Origin: Pseudomonas nitroreducens
GTDB lineage: Bacteria; Pseudomonadota; Gammaproteobacteria; Pseudomonadales; Pseudomonadaceae
Direction: 5' to 3'
Assembly (NCBI RefSeq): GCF_014204515.1
Contig: NZ_JACHLI010000015.1
Coordinates: forward strand, 1 to 64,000
Length of the DNA stretch: 64,000 nt
In this document: positions 50,759 through 59,131 of the stretch, piece by piece
Layout of the letters: the number at the start of each line of letters is the position of its first letter
Numbering within the stretch: position 1 is the first letter of the stretch
Made by a program: the position numbers and the translations under genes
Notes under the pieces: model-generated
Told to the model about the DNA's origin: nothing
The model's input: only the letters and a program-made list of their open reading frames with translations
Databases searched by the model: none

Positions 50759-52042
50759 ATGTCCTCCAGTCCGTATTCGTCTGTCGCCGCCCGCAACCAG
50801 CACGTCTCCCAAGGCGTGGCGGTTGCCCATCCGATCACCCTCAACCGCGCTGCCGGGGCCTATGTCTGGGATGACCAGGGCAGGAAGTACCTGGACTTCG
50901 TCGGCGGCATCGGCGTGCTCAACGTCGGCCACAACCACCCGCGCGTCGTCGAGGCGGTGCGCAAGCAACTGGAGCTGTTCTCGCACATCTGTTTCCAGGT
51001 GGCAGCCTACGACCAGTACGTCGAACTGGCGGCGAAGCTGAACCAGCTGGTCGGCGGCGAAGAGCACTACAAGTCGGTATTCCTCACCACCGGCGCCGAA
51101 GCGGTGGAGAACGCCATCAAGATCGCCCGTGGCCACACCAATCGCCCTGGCGTGATCGCCTTCCGTGGCGGCTTCCACGGCCGCACGCTGATGGGCATGA
51201 GCCTGACCGGCATGAGCCAGCCGTACCGGCAGAATTTCGGCCCGCTGGCACCGGACGTCTACCACGTGCCGTATCCCAACGAGTACCGCGGGGTCAGCAG
51301 CGAGCAGGCCCTGGCGGCGCTGCAGGAAGTCTTCGACACGCAGATCGCCGCCGACCGTGTGGCCGCCATCATCATCGAGCCGGTGCAGGGCGACGGCGGC
51401 TTCGTCGCCGCGCCCGTGGAGTTCATGCGCGCGCTGCGCAAGAAGACCGAAGAGCTGGGCATCGTGCTGATCTGCGACGAAATCCAGACCGGCTTCGGCC
51501 GCACCGGCAAGCTGTTCGGCTTCCAGCATTCGGGCATCCAGCCGGACCTGGTCACCGTCGCCAAGAGTCTCGCTGGCGGCCTGCCGATTTCCGGCGTAGT
51601 CGGCCGCGCAGCGATCATGGACGCACCCAAGCCCGGCGGCCTGGGCGGCACCTACGGCGGCAACCCGCTGGGCTGCGCCGCCGCGCTGGAGGTCATCCGC
51701 ATCTTCGAGAGCGAAAACCTGCTGGAGCGCAGCCAGGCCATCGGCGCACAACTGCTGGAGGGTTTCCGCTCGCTGGAATCGCGCTTCCGCAGCATCGGCC
51801 ACATCCGCGCCATCGGCGCAATGGCCGCGGTGGAGTTCGTGGCCGACCGCGATTCCAAGGCCCCCGATGCAGCACTGGCGCAACGCGTCATCGACGCGGC
51901 GCGGGAGGAGGGGTTGCTGGTGATCAAGTGCGGCGTCTACCGCAACGTGGTGCGCTTCCTCTGTCCGCTGGTGATCTCCGAGCAGGATGTCGCCGAGGCG
52001 CTGCGCCTGTTCGAGCGCGCACTGATCGCCGCCGACGCCTGA
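50759..52042 (+). CDS. gabT: 4-aminobutyrate aminotransferase (class III PLP aminotransferase)
   Basis: The 427-residue product matches GabT in length (E. coli 426) and motifs: YVWDDQGRKYLDFVGGIGVL, FLTTGAEAVENAIKIARGHT, AFRGGFHGRTLMGMSLTG, the PLP phosphate/aspartate region ICDEIQTGFGRTGKLF, and the PLP lysine K269 in VTVAKSLAGGLPISGVVG. It transfers the amino group of GABA (or 5-aminovalerate) to 2-oxoglutarate, giving succinate semialdehyde. Of three near in-frame ATGs, 50759 has AAAGG at the best distance (eight bases). It is followed after 49 bases by the semialdehyde dehydrogenase, so the two act in sequence. Confidence 0.92.
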   Translation: MSSSPYSSVAARNQHVSQGVAVAHPITLNRAAGAYVWDDQGRKYLDFVGGIGVLNVGHNHPRVVEAVRKQLELFSHICFQVAAYDQYVELAAKLNQLVGGEEHYKSVFLTTGAEAVENAIKIARGHTNRPGVIAFRGGFHGRTLMGMSLTGMSQPYRQNFGPLAPDVYHVPYPNEYRGVSSEQALAALQEVFDTQIAADRVAAIIIEPVQGDGGFVAAPVEFMRALRKKTEELGIVLICDEIQTGFGRTGKLFGFQHSGIQPDLVTVAKSLAGGLPISGVVGRAAIMDAPKPGGLGGTYGGNPLGCAAALEVIRIFESENLLERSQAIGAQLLEGFRSLESRFRSIGHIRAIGAMAAVEFVADRDSKAPDAALAQRVIDAAREEGLLVIKCGVYRNVVRFLCPLVISEQDVAEALRLFERALIAADA

Positions 52043-52091
52043 CTCGACCCGGCATTGAACTGGATGCCCATTTCCACGGGAGTGATGATTC

Positions 52092-53546
52092 GTGAATGAC
52101 AAGCTAACCGTTGCAGCCGGTGCTGACTGGGAACTGCCATCGCTGGCCGGCGGGGCCGCCGACGGCCGCTTCTACAGCGTGGTCAACCCGGCGACCCAGG
52201 ATGTCTTCGCCCGCGTACCCGACTGCGGCGAGGAAGAGGCACAACGTCTGCTGGAGGCTTGCGTATCGGCCTTCGACAGCTGGAAACAGACCACGGCGTT
52301 CCAGCGCAGCCAACTGCTGCGCAAATGGTTCGAGCGCATCGTTCGCGGCGCGGATGAAGTTGCCTCGGCGATCAGCCAGGAGATGGGCAAGCCGATCAAG
52401 GAAGCCCTGGGCGAGGTGATGTACGCCGCCGGTTTCGCCGAGTGGTACGCCGAGGAGGCCAAGCGCGTGTATGGCGAGACCTTCTCCAGCCAGCACGAGC
52501 ACAAGCGCCTGTACGCCAGCCGCCAGCCGGTCGGGCCGGTGTTCGCGGTCACGCCGTGGAACTTCCCGGCGGCGATGATCACCCGCAAGGTCGCGCCAGC
52601 GCTGGCCGCGGGCTGCACGGTGATCGTCAAGCCGGCCGAGCAGTCGCCGATCACCGCGATCCTGCTGGAGCAATACTGGCGCGAAGTCGGCGGTCCGGAA
52701 GGGACCTTCCAGGTCATCACTTCCAACCAGGCGGCGACCGTCTCGGCGGTGTATTTCAAGGACCGCCGGGTGCGCAAGCTGACCTTCACCGGCAGCACCG
52801 AAGTGGGTGTGCTGCTGTACCGCCAGTCTGCCGAGACCATGAAACGCGTCTCCCTGGAACTGGGCGGCCACGCGCCGTTCATTGTCTTCGCCGACGCCGA
52901 TATCCCGCGCGCGGTGGACGACATCATGGCCTGCAAATTCCGTAATGCCGGGCAGACCTGCGTCTGTACCAACCGCATCTACGTTCATCGCTCCATCAGC
53001 AGCCAGTTGCTGGAAGCGCTGGCCGCGCGCGTGCAGGAGCTGCGCGTGGGCGACCCCGCGGACGACGCCACCCAGATCGGCCCGCTGGTGGACGAGCAGG
53101 GGCTGCGCAAGGTCAGCGAGCATGTCGCCGATGCCCTTAGCCGTGGTGCGAGCGTTGTAGTCGGCGGCCAGGCGCTGGGGGGCCTTTATTACCAGCCGAC
53201 CGTACTGCGAGACGTCGCTCCCGGCATGCGCATCCTCGAAGAGGAAACCTTCGGTCCGGTGGCGCCGGTGATCGAGTTCGACACGCTCGATGAAGTGGTG
53301 GCAGCCGCCAACGACACGCCTTACGGCCTGGCCGCGTATCTCTGGACTCGCGACCTGGATACCGCGCACCGCGTGTCCGAACGCCTGGACTACGGCATCG
53401 TCGGCATCAACGACGGCGCACCGTCCACCGCCCAGGCACCGTTCGGCGGGGTGAAGATGAGCGGCATCGGCCGCGAGGGTGGCGTCTGGGGCATCCAGGA
53501 ATACCTGGACACCAAGTTCGTCTCGGTCGGTTTGGCGCCGCGCTGA
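52092..53546 (+). CDS. gabD: Succinate-semialdehyde dehydrogenase (NAD(P)+)
   Basis: The 484-residue product has the GabD pattern: AVTPWNFPAAMITRKVAPAL, KPAEQSPITA, TFTGSTEVGVLL, the base glutamate in SLELGGHAPFIVFADAD, and KFRNAGQTCVCTNRIYVH with C290 and C292. The CxC pair matches the redox switch of GabD-type enzymes. It oxidises succinate semialdehyde to succinate for the TCA cycle. The start is GTG at 52092 with GGGAG nine bases upstream. It follows gabT directly and ends in a strong terminator. Confidence 0.9.
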   Translation: MNDKLTVAAGADWELPSLAGGAADGRFYSVVNPATQDVFARVPDCGEEEAQRLLEACVSAFDSWKQTTAFQRSQLLRKWFERIVRGADEVASAISQEMGKPIKEALGEVMYAAGFAEWYAEEAKRVYGETFSSQHEHKRLYASRQPVGPVFAVTPWNFPAAMITRKVAPALAAGCTVIVKPAEQSPITAILLEQYWREVGGPEGTFQVITSNQAATVSAVYFKDRRVRKLTFTGSTEVGVLLYRQSAETMKRVSLELGGHAPFIVFADADIPRAVDDIMACKFRNAGQTCVCTNRIYVHRSISSQLLEALAARVQELRVGDPADDATQIGPLVDEQGLRKVSEHVADALSRGASVVVGGQALGGLYYQPTVLRDVAPGMRILEEETFGPVAPVIEFDTLDEVVAAANDTPYGLAAYLWTRDLDTAHRVSERLDYGIVGINDGAPSTAQAPFGGVKMSGIGREGGVWGIQEYLDTKFVSVGLAPR

Positions 53547-53555
53547 GGCGAGATG

Positions 53556-53582
53556 AGGGGCGCAGCTGCGCCCCTTTTCTTG
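53556..53582 (+). terminator. Rho-independent terminator after gabD
   Basis: AGGGGCGC at 53556-53563 and GCGCCCCT at 53568-53575 form a perfect stem with an AGCT loop, followed by TTTCTTG. It ends the gabT-gabD transcript and lies just before the convergent SDR stop at 53588. Confidence 0.9.
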
Positions 53583-53587
53583 CCCGG

Positions 53588-54301
53588 CTAACGCAGGGTG
53601 TAGCCGCCGTCCGGCGAAAGGGTCGCACCGCTCATGTAGGGATTGCCGAGCAGGAACAGCGCCGCATCGGCGGCATCCTCGACGGTGCCGACACGCTTGA
53701 GCAGCGTGGCCTGGGCGTAATGGGCGAAGGCGCTTTCGCGTAGATGCGCATCGCGGCTTTGCCACAATTCACCATCCAGCGTGCCGGGGGCGATGACGTT
53801 GACCCGGCGCGGCGCCAGGTCCACCGCCAGTGCCCGCGCAAGGCCTTCGATGGCGCTGTTGCAGGCCGCGTAGGAAGCCGCTCCCGGCACCGGGCGCGCA
53901 CCGGCTGCGCCGCCGACCAGCACGATACCGGCGTCAGGCGCGAGAACCGGCAGGGCGGCCTGCACCGCCCAGTACTGCGGCCAGAACTTGCGCTCGAAGG
54001 CGCTGCGCACCTTCTCTTCGTCCTGCTCGTTGAAGTCGGCAACCTGATAGCTCGCCGCGGGCGTGAACAGGCCATCGATCCGCTCGAGGCGGGCGAAGAA
54101 CTCGCCCAGCGAGCGGCGATCGGTGTTGTCCACCGGGTAGCCCTCGGCGCGGGGGCCAAGGCTCTCCACCACGCTGGCCAGTCGTGCTTCGTCGCGCGCG
54201 CCAAGGACCACGCGCGCACCCCGTTGTAGCGCCAGCCGAGCAGCGCGCAGGCCGATACCGGACGTCCCGCCGATGATGACCAGAGTCTTGCCTTCGATCA
54301 T
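53588..54301 (-). CDS. SDR family oxidoreductase with altered active site
   Basis: The 237-residue product has a normal N-terminal nucleotide motif (VIIGGTSGIGLRAARLALQR). The active-site region, however, reads IVLVGGAAGARPVPGAASYA followed by ACNSAIEGLARALAVDLAPR: the tyrosine is kept, the usual lysine four residues later is asparagine (YAACN), and no serine stands at the usual strand end. Such YxxxN proteins form a known SDR subgroup. Catalysis may be changed or lost. It is followed by 98 bases before the rhodanese gene on the same strand. Substrate unknown. Confidence 0.82.
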   Translation of the reverse strand: MIEGKTLVIIGGTSGIGLRAARLALQRGARVVLGARDEARLASVVESLGPRAEGYPVDNTDRRSLGEFFARLERIDGLFTPAASYQVADFNEQDEEKVRSAFERKFWPQYWAVQAALPVLAPDAGIVLVGGAAGARPVPGAASYAACNSAIEGLARALAVDLAPRRVNVIAPGTLDGELWQSRDAHLRESAFAHYAQATLLKRVGTVEDAADAALFLLGNPYMSGATLSPDGGYTLR

Positions 54302-54399
54302 GTGATTTCCCTTTCGATGGTGCGGCCAGCGCAGGCGTGCCTGGCCCGTCCTGAGATCAGGCCCGGTCGCCCTCGAAAGGACAGCCGGGCGTTTTCGCT

Positions 54400-55983
54400 T
54401 CAGATCACGAAGAAGCCGTGGGTGCCGTCGCGACCCAGTTGCTCCACCAGGCCGAACTCCCAGTCGAGGTAGCCCTGCATGGCTTCGCGCGGGTTGTCGG
54501 TGCCTTCGTAAGGGCGGCGATAACGATCGATACGGGGAGCGGCCAGCAGGCTTTCACCTTCCTCGGTCGGCAGGCCGGCGGCGACCCAGGCGCTGGTGCC
54601 GCCATCGAGCAGGAATACCGGCTTGTCGCTCAGCGCAGCCACGTCCGCCACGGCGAAACGAGCCAGCAGGCTGGTGCCGCAGGTGAGCACATAGCGGTCG
54701 GCGTCTCCCGACTGGGCCAGCGCCTCGCGCAATTGGCTGCGCAGGGCCCAGGCGGCGCCGGGGATGTGGCGCTTCACGTAGTTGGCGCTGGCGGTGAAGT
54801 CGAGCACGGCGGTGCCCGGTGCGCGCAGCCAGTCGGCCAGGGTCTGCGGGGTGATGGTCTCGGCCTGCGGCTTGGCCGGCAGCGGGGCGCTCCAGGCGCC
54901 TTGCTCGCTGAAATCGGCGGCGGCCAGGCCGTCCAGCACGGCGACCTGCCAGCCCATCTGGGCCAGCCAGGAGGCACTCATGTTGGCGCGCACGCCATCG
55001 TCATCAATCAGCACCAGGCGCGCACCGCGCACGCTGGCGACATGGTCGGTCTCCTGCACCAGCTGGCCGCCCGGGGTGGAGCGCGAACCTGGCAGGTGGC
55101 CGGCTTCGTATTCTTCCGGGGTGCGCACGTCGAACAGGTAGGTGGTGCGGGTGGTATCGGCCTGCCATTGGCGCAGGCCGGCGAGATCGATGCGCGCGAC
55201 CTCGGCGCGATCCGCCACGGCGCGAGCACGCTCGGCGGCAGAGCCGCGGGTGGCGGCGGAAACGTCGCTGAAGCGCCGCGCCTGGCCGTGCTCCAGTTGC
55301 TGCCCGGCCAGCGTCCAGCCGATGGTGCCGTTGCGCAGCGCCGACACCGGGTTGGGAATGCCGGCGTTCACCAGCGACTGGGTGCCGATGATGCTGCGGG
55401 TGCGTCCGGCGCAGTTGACGATGACGCGGGTGGCCGGGTCCGGCGCCAGTTCGGCGACGCGCAGGACCAGCTCGGCACCGGGCACGCTGATGCCGGAGGG
55501 AATGCTCATGGTCTGGTATTCGTCGAAGCGGCGGGCATCGAGCACGACCACGTCGGCCTTGGCGTCGAGCAGGGCCTGCACTTCTTCGGCGGCCAGGGAC
55601 GGCGTGTGGCGCTCGGCTTCCACCAGTTCACCGAAGGATTTGCTCGGCACGTTGACGTCCTTGAACAGCTCGCCGCCGGCGCTGCGCCAGCCGGCCAGGC
55701 CGCCTTCGAGCAGGGCGACGTCGCTGTAGCCCAGGGTCAGCAGGCGCTGCGCGGCGATTTCTGCCAGCCCTTCGCCGTCGTCATAGACGGTCACCGGCGT
55801 GTCACGACGCGGCACGCGGGCATAGATTTCCAGCTCCAGCTTGGACAGCGGCACGTTGGCGGCGAACAGCGGATGTTCCTGGGCGAACGGGTCTTCCTCG
55901 CGCACATCGAGCAGCGCCAGTTCCTCGCGAGCGAGGAGGGCGGTGCGAATGGCGTGGAAGGAGCGGTGGGTGATCTGGCTCAT
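54400..55983 (-). CDS. Four-domain rhodanese (sulfurtransferase)
   Basis: The 527-residue product consists of four rhodanese domains, at about residues 5-108, 125-232, 260-365 and 375-480. Domains 2 and 4 have the sulfur-carrying cysteine (C191 in VNCAGRTRS, C435 in LTCGTSLLA). Domains 1 and 3 have aspartates there (YDDGEG, IDDDGV) and are probably structural. The start overlaps the dioxygenase stop as ATGA, so the two are translated together. In P. aeruginosa PA2602 and PA2603 show the same pairing. It would pass sulfane sulfur or handle sulfite formed from 3-mercaptopropionate or cysteine-type thiols. Confidence 0.9.
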   Translation of the reverse strand: MSQITHRSFHAIRTALLAREELALLDVREEDPFAQEHPLFAANVPLSKLELEIYARVPRRDTPVTVYDDGEGLAEIAAQRLLTLGYSDVALLEGGLAGWRSAGGELFKDVNVPSKSFGELVEAERHTPSLAAEEVQALLDAKADVVVLDARRFDEYQTMSIPSGISVPGAELVLRVAELAPDPATRVIVNCAGRTRSIIGTQSLVNAGIPNPVSALRNGTIGWTLAGQQLEHGQARRFSDVSAATRGSAAERARAVADRAEVARIDLAGLRQWQADTTRTTYLFDVRTPEEYEAGHLPGSRSTPGGQLVQETDHVASVRGARLVLIDDDGVRANMSASWLAQMGWQVAVLDGLAAADFSEQGAWSAPLPAKPQAETITPQTLADWLRAPGTAVLDFTASANYVKRHIPGAAWALRSQLREALAQSGDADRYVLTCGTSLLARFAVADVAALSDKPVFLLDGGTSAWVAAGLPTEEGESLLAAPRIDRYRRPYEGTDNPREAMQGYLDWEFGLVEQLGRDGTHGFFVI

Positions 55984-56585
55984 GCGGGGTTCTCTTTCGA
56001 CAGGTCCCAGATGTTGGGCAGCTGGCTGTTGGAATAGCCGGAGATGAAGGGTTTCTCTTCGCCCTCGGCGCTGAAGACGGCACGACGCACCGCGCCGATG
56101 TTGGCGCCGTAGACGTGGATGCTGATGGAGGAGCGGTCGGCGAAGGCGTTGCTCACCTGGTGGATGTCGCCGATGCGCGGCGATACCGCCTCTACCTCGC
56201 CCGGTTCCAGGCGATGCGCTTCACCCACCGGCTGCAGGCTGCCATCGGTGGCAAAGGCGAATGGCTGCGAGTATTCGGCGCCGCGCAGCATGCCGATCAG
56301 GCCCCAGACGCGGTGGTCGTGCACCGGCGTGCGCTGGCCCGGGCCCCAGACGAAGCTGACCACCGAGAAGCGCTGTTGCGAGTCGGCGTGCAGCAGGTAT
56401 TGCTGGTAGCGCTGCGGATCAGGGCGGGCGTAGTCGTCGGGCAGCCAGTCGTCGTGGCGAACCAGTTCCGCCAGCAGTGGGCCGGCCTGGGCCAGCAAAG
56501 TGGCTTCATCGGGATGGTCGTCGAGCAGGGCCGCGAGATCGCCGATGAACTGGCGCAAGCGGTCGAGGCGCAGGGGAGCTGACAT
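55980..56585 (-). CDS. 3-mercaptopropionate dioxygenase (cysteine dioxygenase fold)
   Basis: The 201-residue cupin has the iron ligands H89 and H91 (TPVHDHRVWG) and H142 (GDIHQVSN), and the triad S155, H157, Y159 (SISIHVYG). It also has an arginine at 168, all at the same positions and total length as the enzyme PA2602 of P. aeruginosa. That enzyme oxidises 3-mercaptopropionate, and more slowly cysteine, to the sulfinic acid. The genes before and after (LysR, rhodanese) also match PA2601 and PA2603, so the call is strong. Its promoter lies in the A/T-rich gap to the divergent LysR gene. Confidence 0.92.
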   Translation of the reverse strand: MSAPLRLDRLRQFIGDLAALLDDHPDEATLLAQAGPLLAELVRHDDWLPDDYARPDPQRYQQYLLHADSQQRFSVVSFVWGPGQRTPVHDHRVWGLIGMLRGAEYSQPFAFATDGSLQPVGEAHRLEPGEVEAVSPRIGDIHQVSNAFADRSSISIHVYGANIGAVRRAVFSAEGEEKPFISGYSNSQLPNIWDLSKENPA

Positions 56586-56699
56586 ACGGATGGATTCACT
56601 CCGGTCGGTTTTGGCGCTACGGTAGCAAACGGTTTTTTATTCCTGAAATGCATTTTGAATCTAAGCTAATATGCGAGAAATGCAATTGGTGCCTGGCCC
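56586..56699. promoter_or_regulatory. Divergent promoter region of the dioxygenase and LysR genes
   Basis: The 114-base gap is A/T-rich. It has the palindrome AAATGCATTT at 56646-56655 and a further GAAATGCA at 56677-56684 about three helical turns away, possible LysR sites. On the minus strand TTGCAT (56685-56680) and TAGATT (56663-56658), 16 bases apart, form a plausible promoter for the dioxygenase. Confidence 0.45.
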
Positions 56700-57596
56700 A
56701 TGAAAATCGATGACATCGACGCCTTCGTCGCAGTGATCCGCAACGCCTCCCTCAGCCAGGCTGCCGAGAGCCTGGGCCTCACCCAGTCGGCGATCACCCG
56801 GCGGGTGCAGAGCCTGGAGGAGTCCCTCGGGGTGGAGTTGCTCGACCGCAACACCAAGCCGCTCAAGCCCACCTCCGCCGGACGCCGGGTGTTCGAGCAG
56901 TGCCTGCGGGTGCTGCGCGAGGTGGACGGGCTGCGCGAACTGGTGGCCAGCGACACCCCGCCCAGCGGCATACTGCGCCTGGGCGTGCCGCAGAGCATCG
57001 GAGAAGTGGTGCTGCTCGAAGCCCTGCGACAACTGGCCGGCGAGTTCCCCGAGCTGCGTGCGCAGGTCAGCAGCGGCTGGGGCAGTCACCTGCTGGCGCG
57101 GTTGGAGAACGCCGAACTGGATGCGGCGGTGGTGCTGTTTCCGCCGAGCAAGGTGTTCCCCGATGACCTGGGCGCCACGCCGCTGGGGCGCGTCGAGCTC
57201 TGCGTGGTGGCGGCGAAAGACAGCGACGTGCAGGCCCGCCGGCTGCTCGATTGCTACCAACAGGGCTGGGTGCTCAACCCGGATGGCTGCGGCTTCCGCG
57301 CCGGCCTGCAGCGCGCCCTGGCCGATCAGGGCCTTGGGCTGCAACTGAACCTGGAGACCTTCGGCAGCGAATTGCAGCTGGGACTGGTGGCGCAGGGCAG
57401 GGGGCTGGGTCTGGTGCCGGCGCCGGCCCTGGCGCGTAGCCGTTATCGCGAGCAGTTGCGGATATTGGAGCTGGAAGACTTCCAGCCGCTGATTCAGCTC
57501 TGGCTGGTGCGCCCGCGGTTGTTGGGCAACCTGGAAACACCGGCACGACTGTTCGGCGGCGCGGTGGCCAAGGGGCTGGATATCTCTGCAGCCTGA
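56700..57596 (+). CDS. LysR family transcriptional regulator (PA2601-like)
   Basis: The 298-residue product has an N-terminal winged HTH (residues 2-62: DIDAFVAVIRNASLSQAAES, LGLTQSAITRRVQSLEESLG) and an effector domain (GILRLGVPQSIGEVVLLEAL). It is divergent from the 3-mercaptopropionate dioxygenase-rhodanese pair, the same arrangement as PA2601-PA2603, so it most likely activates them in response to the thiol or a related compound. Confidence 0.9.
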   Translation: MKIDDIDAFVAVIRNASLSQAAESLGLTQSAITRRVQSLEESLGVELLDRNTKPLKPTSAGRRVFEQCLRVLREVDGLRELVASDTPPSGILRLGVPQSIGEVVLLEALRQLAGEFPELRAQVSSGWGSHLLARLENAELDAAVVLFPPSKVFPDDLGATPLGRVELCVVAAKDSDVQARRLLDCYQQGWVLNPDGCGFRAGLQRALADQGLGLQLNLETFGSELQLGLVAQGRGLGLVPAPALARSRYREQLRILELEDFQPLIQLWLVRPRLLGNLETPARLFGGAVAKGLDISAA

Positions 57597-57845
57597 CCCC
57601 TACAGGCGCGAGCTTGCTCGCGAATCTCCCCGACATCACAAATCCCCGTAGGGCGCATAACCCGGAACGGGTTATCCGCCGATGCCACAACGGCGGATAA
57701 CGCTGGCGCGTTATGCGCCCTACGGTCAAATGTGACGCAGGGAGTGGCCCTGTAGGAGCGAGCTTGTCGCGCCCCCCCTTCACTCATGTGTCAGCCGGAT
57801 GGTGCCGTCGTGGCTCTGTTCGCGAGCTAGTTCGCTCCTATGAAA
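57597..57845. repeat. Repeat-rich intergenic region (REP units and a TAGGGCGCATAAC element)
   Basis: It holds a REP unit (GCGCGAGCTTGCTCGCGAA near 57606-57624), a 79-base TAGGGCGCATAAC element (57647-57725) nearly identical to those at 40054 and 40165, and an inverted REP pair (TGTAGGAGCGAGCTTG at 57751-57766 and CGCGAGCTAGTTCGCTCCTA at 57821-57840). No gene is seen between 57597 and 58031. Confidence 0.85.
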
Positions 57846-57880
57846 AGCGGAAAGCCCAGCGCGCAACTTGGTCACGCCTA

Positions 57881-57901
57881 AATATGCGACATTTGCATAT
57901 T
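57881..57901. promoter_or_regulatory. Inverted repeat upstream of the sulfonate cluster
   Basis: AATATGC at 57881-57887 and GCATATT at 57895-57901 form a perfect seven-base dyad with a seven-base spacer in the most A/T-rich part of the gap. It is a candidate activator site for the sulfonate genes, whose relatives need CysB or a LysR-type regulator under sulfate limitation. TATAGC at 57943-57948 could be the -10 box. Confidence 0.5.
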
Positions 57902-57952
57902 AGGATATGACAAAAATGAATTTCCATCATGAAGTGCTTGCCTATAGCTTCT

Positions 57953-57982
57953 AAGAACGACGTCAGACAAGACGTTTTTCTT
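57953..57982 (+). promoter_or_regulatory. Leader hairpin before the sulfonate cluster
   Basis: AAGAACGACGTC at 57953-57964 and GACGTTTTTCTT at 57971-57982 pair except for two central positions, around a six-base loop. The right arm ends in a T-rich run, so the structure has the look of an intrinsic terminator or attenuator 50 bases before the first start codon. Confidence 0.5.
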
Positions 57983-58031
57983 ATAACGAAAGCCGCCGGA
58001 CTCCGTCAGCGGCCCAGGCGAGGGCAACACA

Positions 58032-59120
58032 GTGAGCGTGGAAATTCTCGGCATGATCACCGCCACCCCGAGTTCCGAGGTAGATCAGCCGTTGGGGGAC
58101 GCGGTGGATGCCGGCTTCGTCCGGCGATTCGCCCAGGCCCATGAGGACGCCGGCTTCGACCGCGTGCTGGTGGGCTACTTCAGCAATGCCGCCGAGGGCG
58201 CGGTGGTCAGCTCCTTTGTCGCCGCTGCTACCCGCCGGCTGGGCATCCTGCTGGCCTACCGGCCGGGTGTGATCGCGCCGCCGCTGGCCGCCCGCCAGCT
58301 TGCCACGCTCGATCAGTTCAGTGACGGCCGCCTGGCCCTCAATGTGGTCAGCGGCGGCAACGATGAAGACCTGGCGCGTGACGGCGACTACCTCGACCAC
58401 GACCGCCGCTACGCCCGCACCGACGAATACCTGCAGGCCCTGCGGCAGATCTGGACCGCCGAGTCCCCGGTGGACTTCGCCGGTGAGTTCTACCGCTTCC
58501 AGGGCGCTTCGCCGGCCGTGCGTCCACGGCAGAAACCGCACATCCCGATCTATTTCAGCGGCTCCTCCGAGGCGGCCATCGAGGTCGCTGCCCGCCACGC
58601 CGATACCTACATGCTCTGGGGCGAGCCGCTGGCGGCCGTCGACGGGCACATCCGTCGCGTGCGAGCTGCCGCCCAGGCGCAAGGCCGCGATCCGCGTTTC
58701 TCGGTGTCCTTCCGCCCGATCGTCGCAGATACCGAAGAGGCTGCCTGGAAGCGCGCCGCGGACATCCTCGAACAGGTGCGCGAGAACCGCACGCGCCTGG
58801 GCCTGCCGCTAAACGACCACCAGCCGGAAAACGTCGGCTCGCAACGTCTGCTCGCCGCTGCACAGCAGGGCGAGGTGCTCGATACCCGCCTGTGGACCGG
58901 CGTCGCCCGGCTGACCGGTGCGCGCTGGAACTCCACCGCACTGGTCGGCACGCCCGAGCAGGTCGCCGCCGCGCTGGGTGAGTACTACCGCCTCGGCGTC
59001 TCCACCTTCCTGATCCGTGGCTTCGACCCGCTCGGCGATGCCGTGCGCTACGGCCAGGGCCTGATTCCCGCCATCCATGAACAGATCGCCCGCCTGCCGC
59101 AGCTGCGGCGTGCCGGCTGA
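58032..59120 (+). CDS. FMNH2-dependent alkanesulfonate-type monooxygenase (SsuD-like, LLM class)
   Basis: The 362-residue product shows the SsuD/MsuD group pattern: VEILGMITATPSSE at the start, HEDAGFDRVLVGYFSNAAEG, LAYRPGVIAPPLAARQLATL, FSDGRLALNVVSGGNDEDLA, GDYLDHDRRYARTDEYLQAL and PIYFSGSSEAAIEVAARHAD. These enzymes release sulfite from organosulfonates using FMNH2 and oxygen. The start is GTG 58032, with GAGGGC eight bases upstream. It is the first gene of a rightward run and has a close paralogue at 60104. No flavin reductase is in this part of the window. Confidence 0.87.
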   Translation: MSVEILGMITATPSSEVDQPLGDAVDAGFVRRFAQAHEDAGFDRVLVGYFSNAAEGAVVSSFVAAATRRLGILLAYRPGVIAPPLAARQLATLDQFSDGRLALNVVSGGNDEDLARDGDYLDHDRRYARTDEYLQALRQIWTAESPVDFAGEFYRFQGASPAVRPRQKPHIPIYFSGSSEAAIEVAARHADTYMLWGEPLAAVDGHIRRVRAAAQAQGRDPRFSVSFRPIVADTEEAAWKRAADILEQVRENRTRLGLPLNDHQPENVGSQRLLAAAQQGEVLDTRLWTGVARLTGARWNSTALVGTPEQVAAALGEYYRLGVSTFLIRGFDPLGDAVRYGQGLIPAIHEQIARLPQLRRAG

Positions 59121-59131
59121 GGAGCTTTTCG

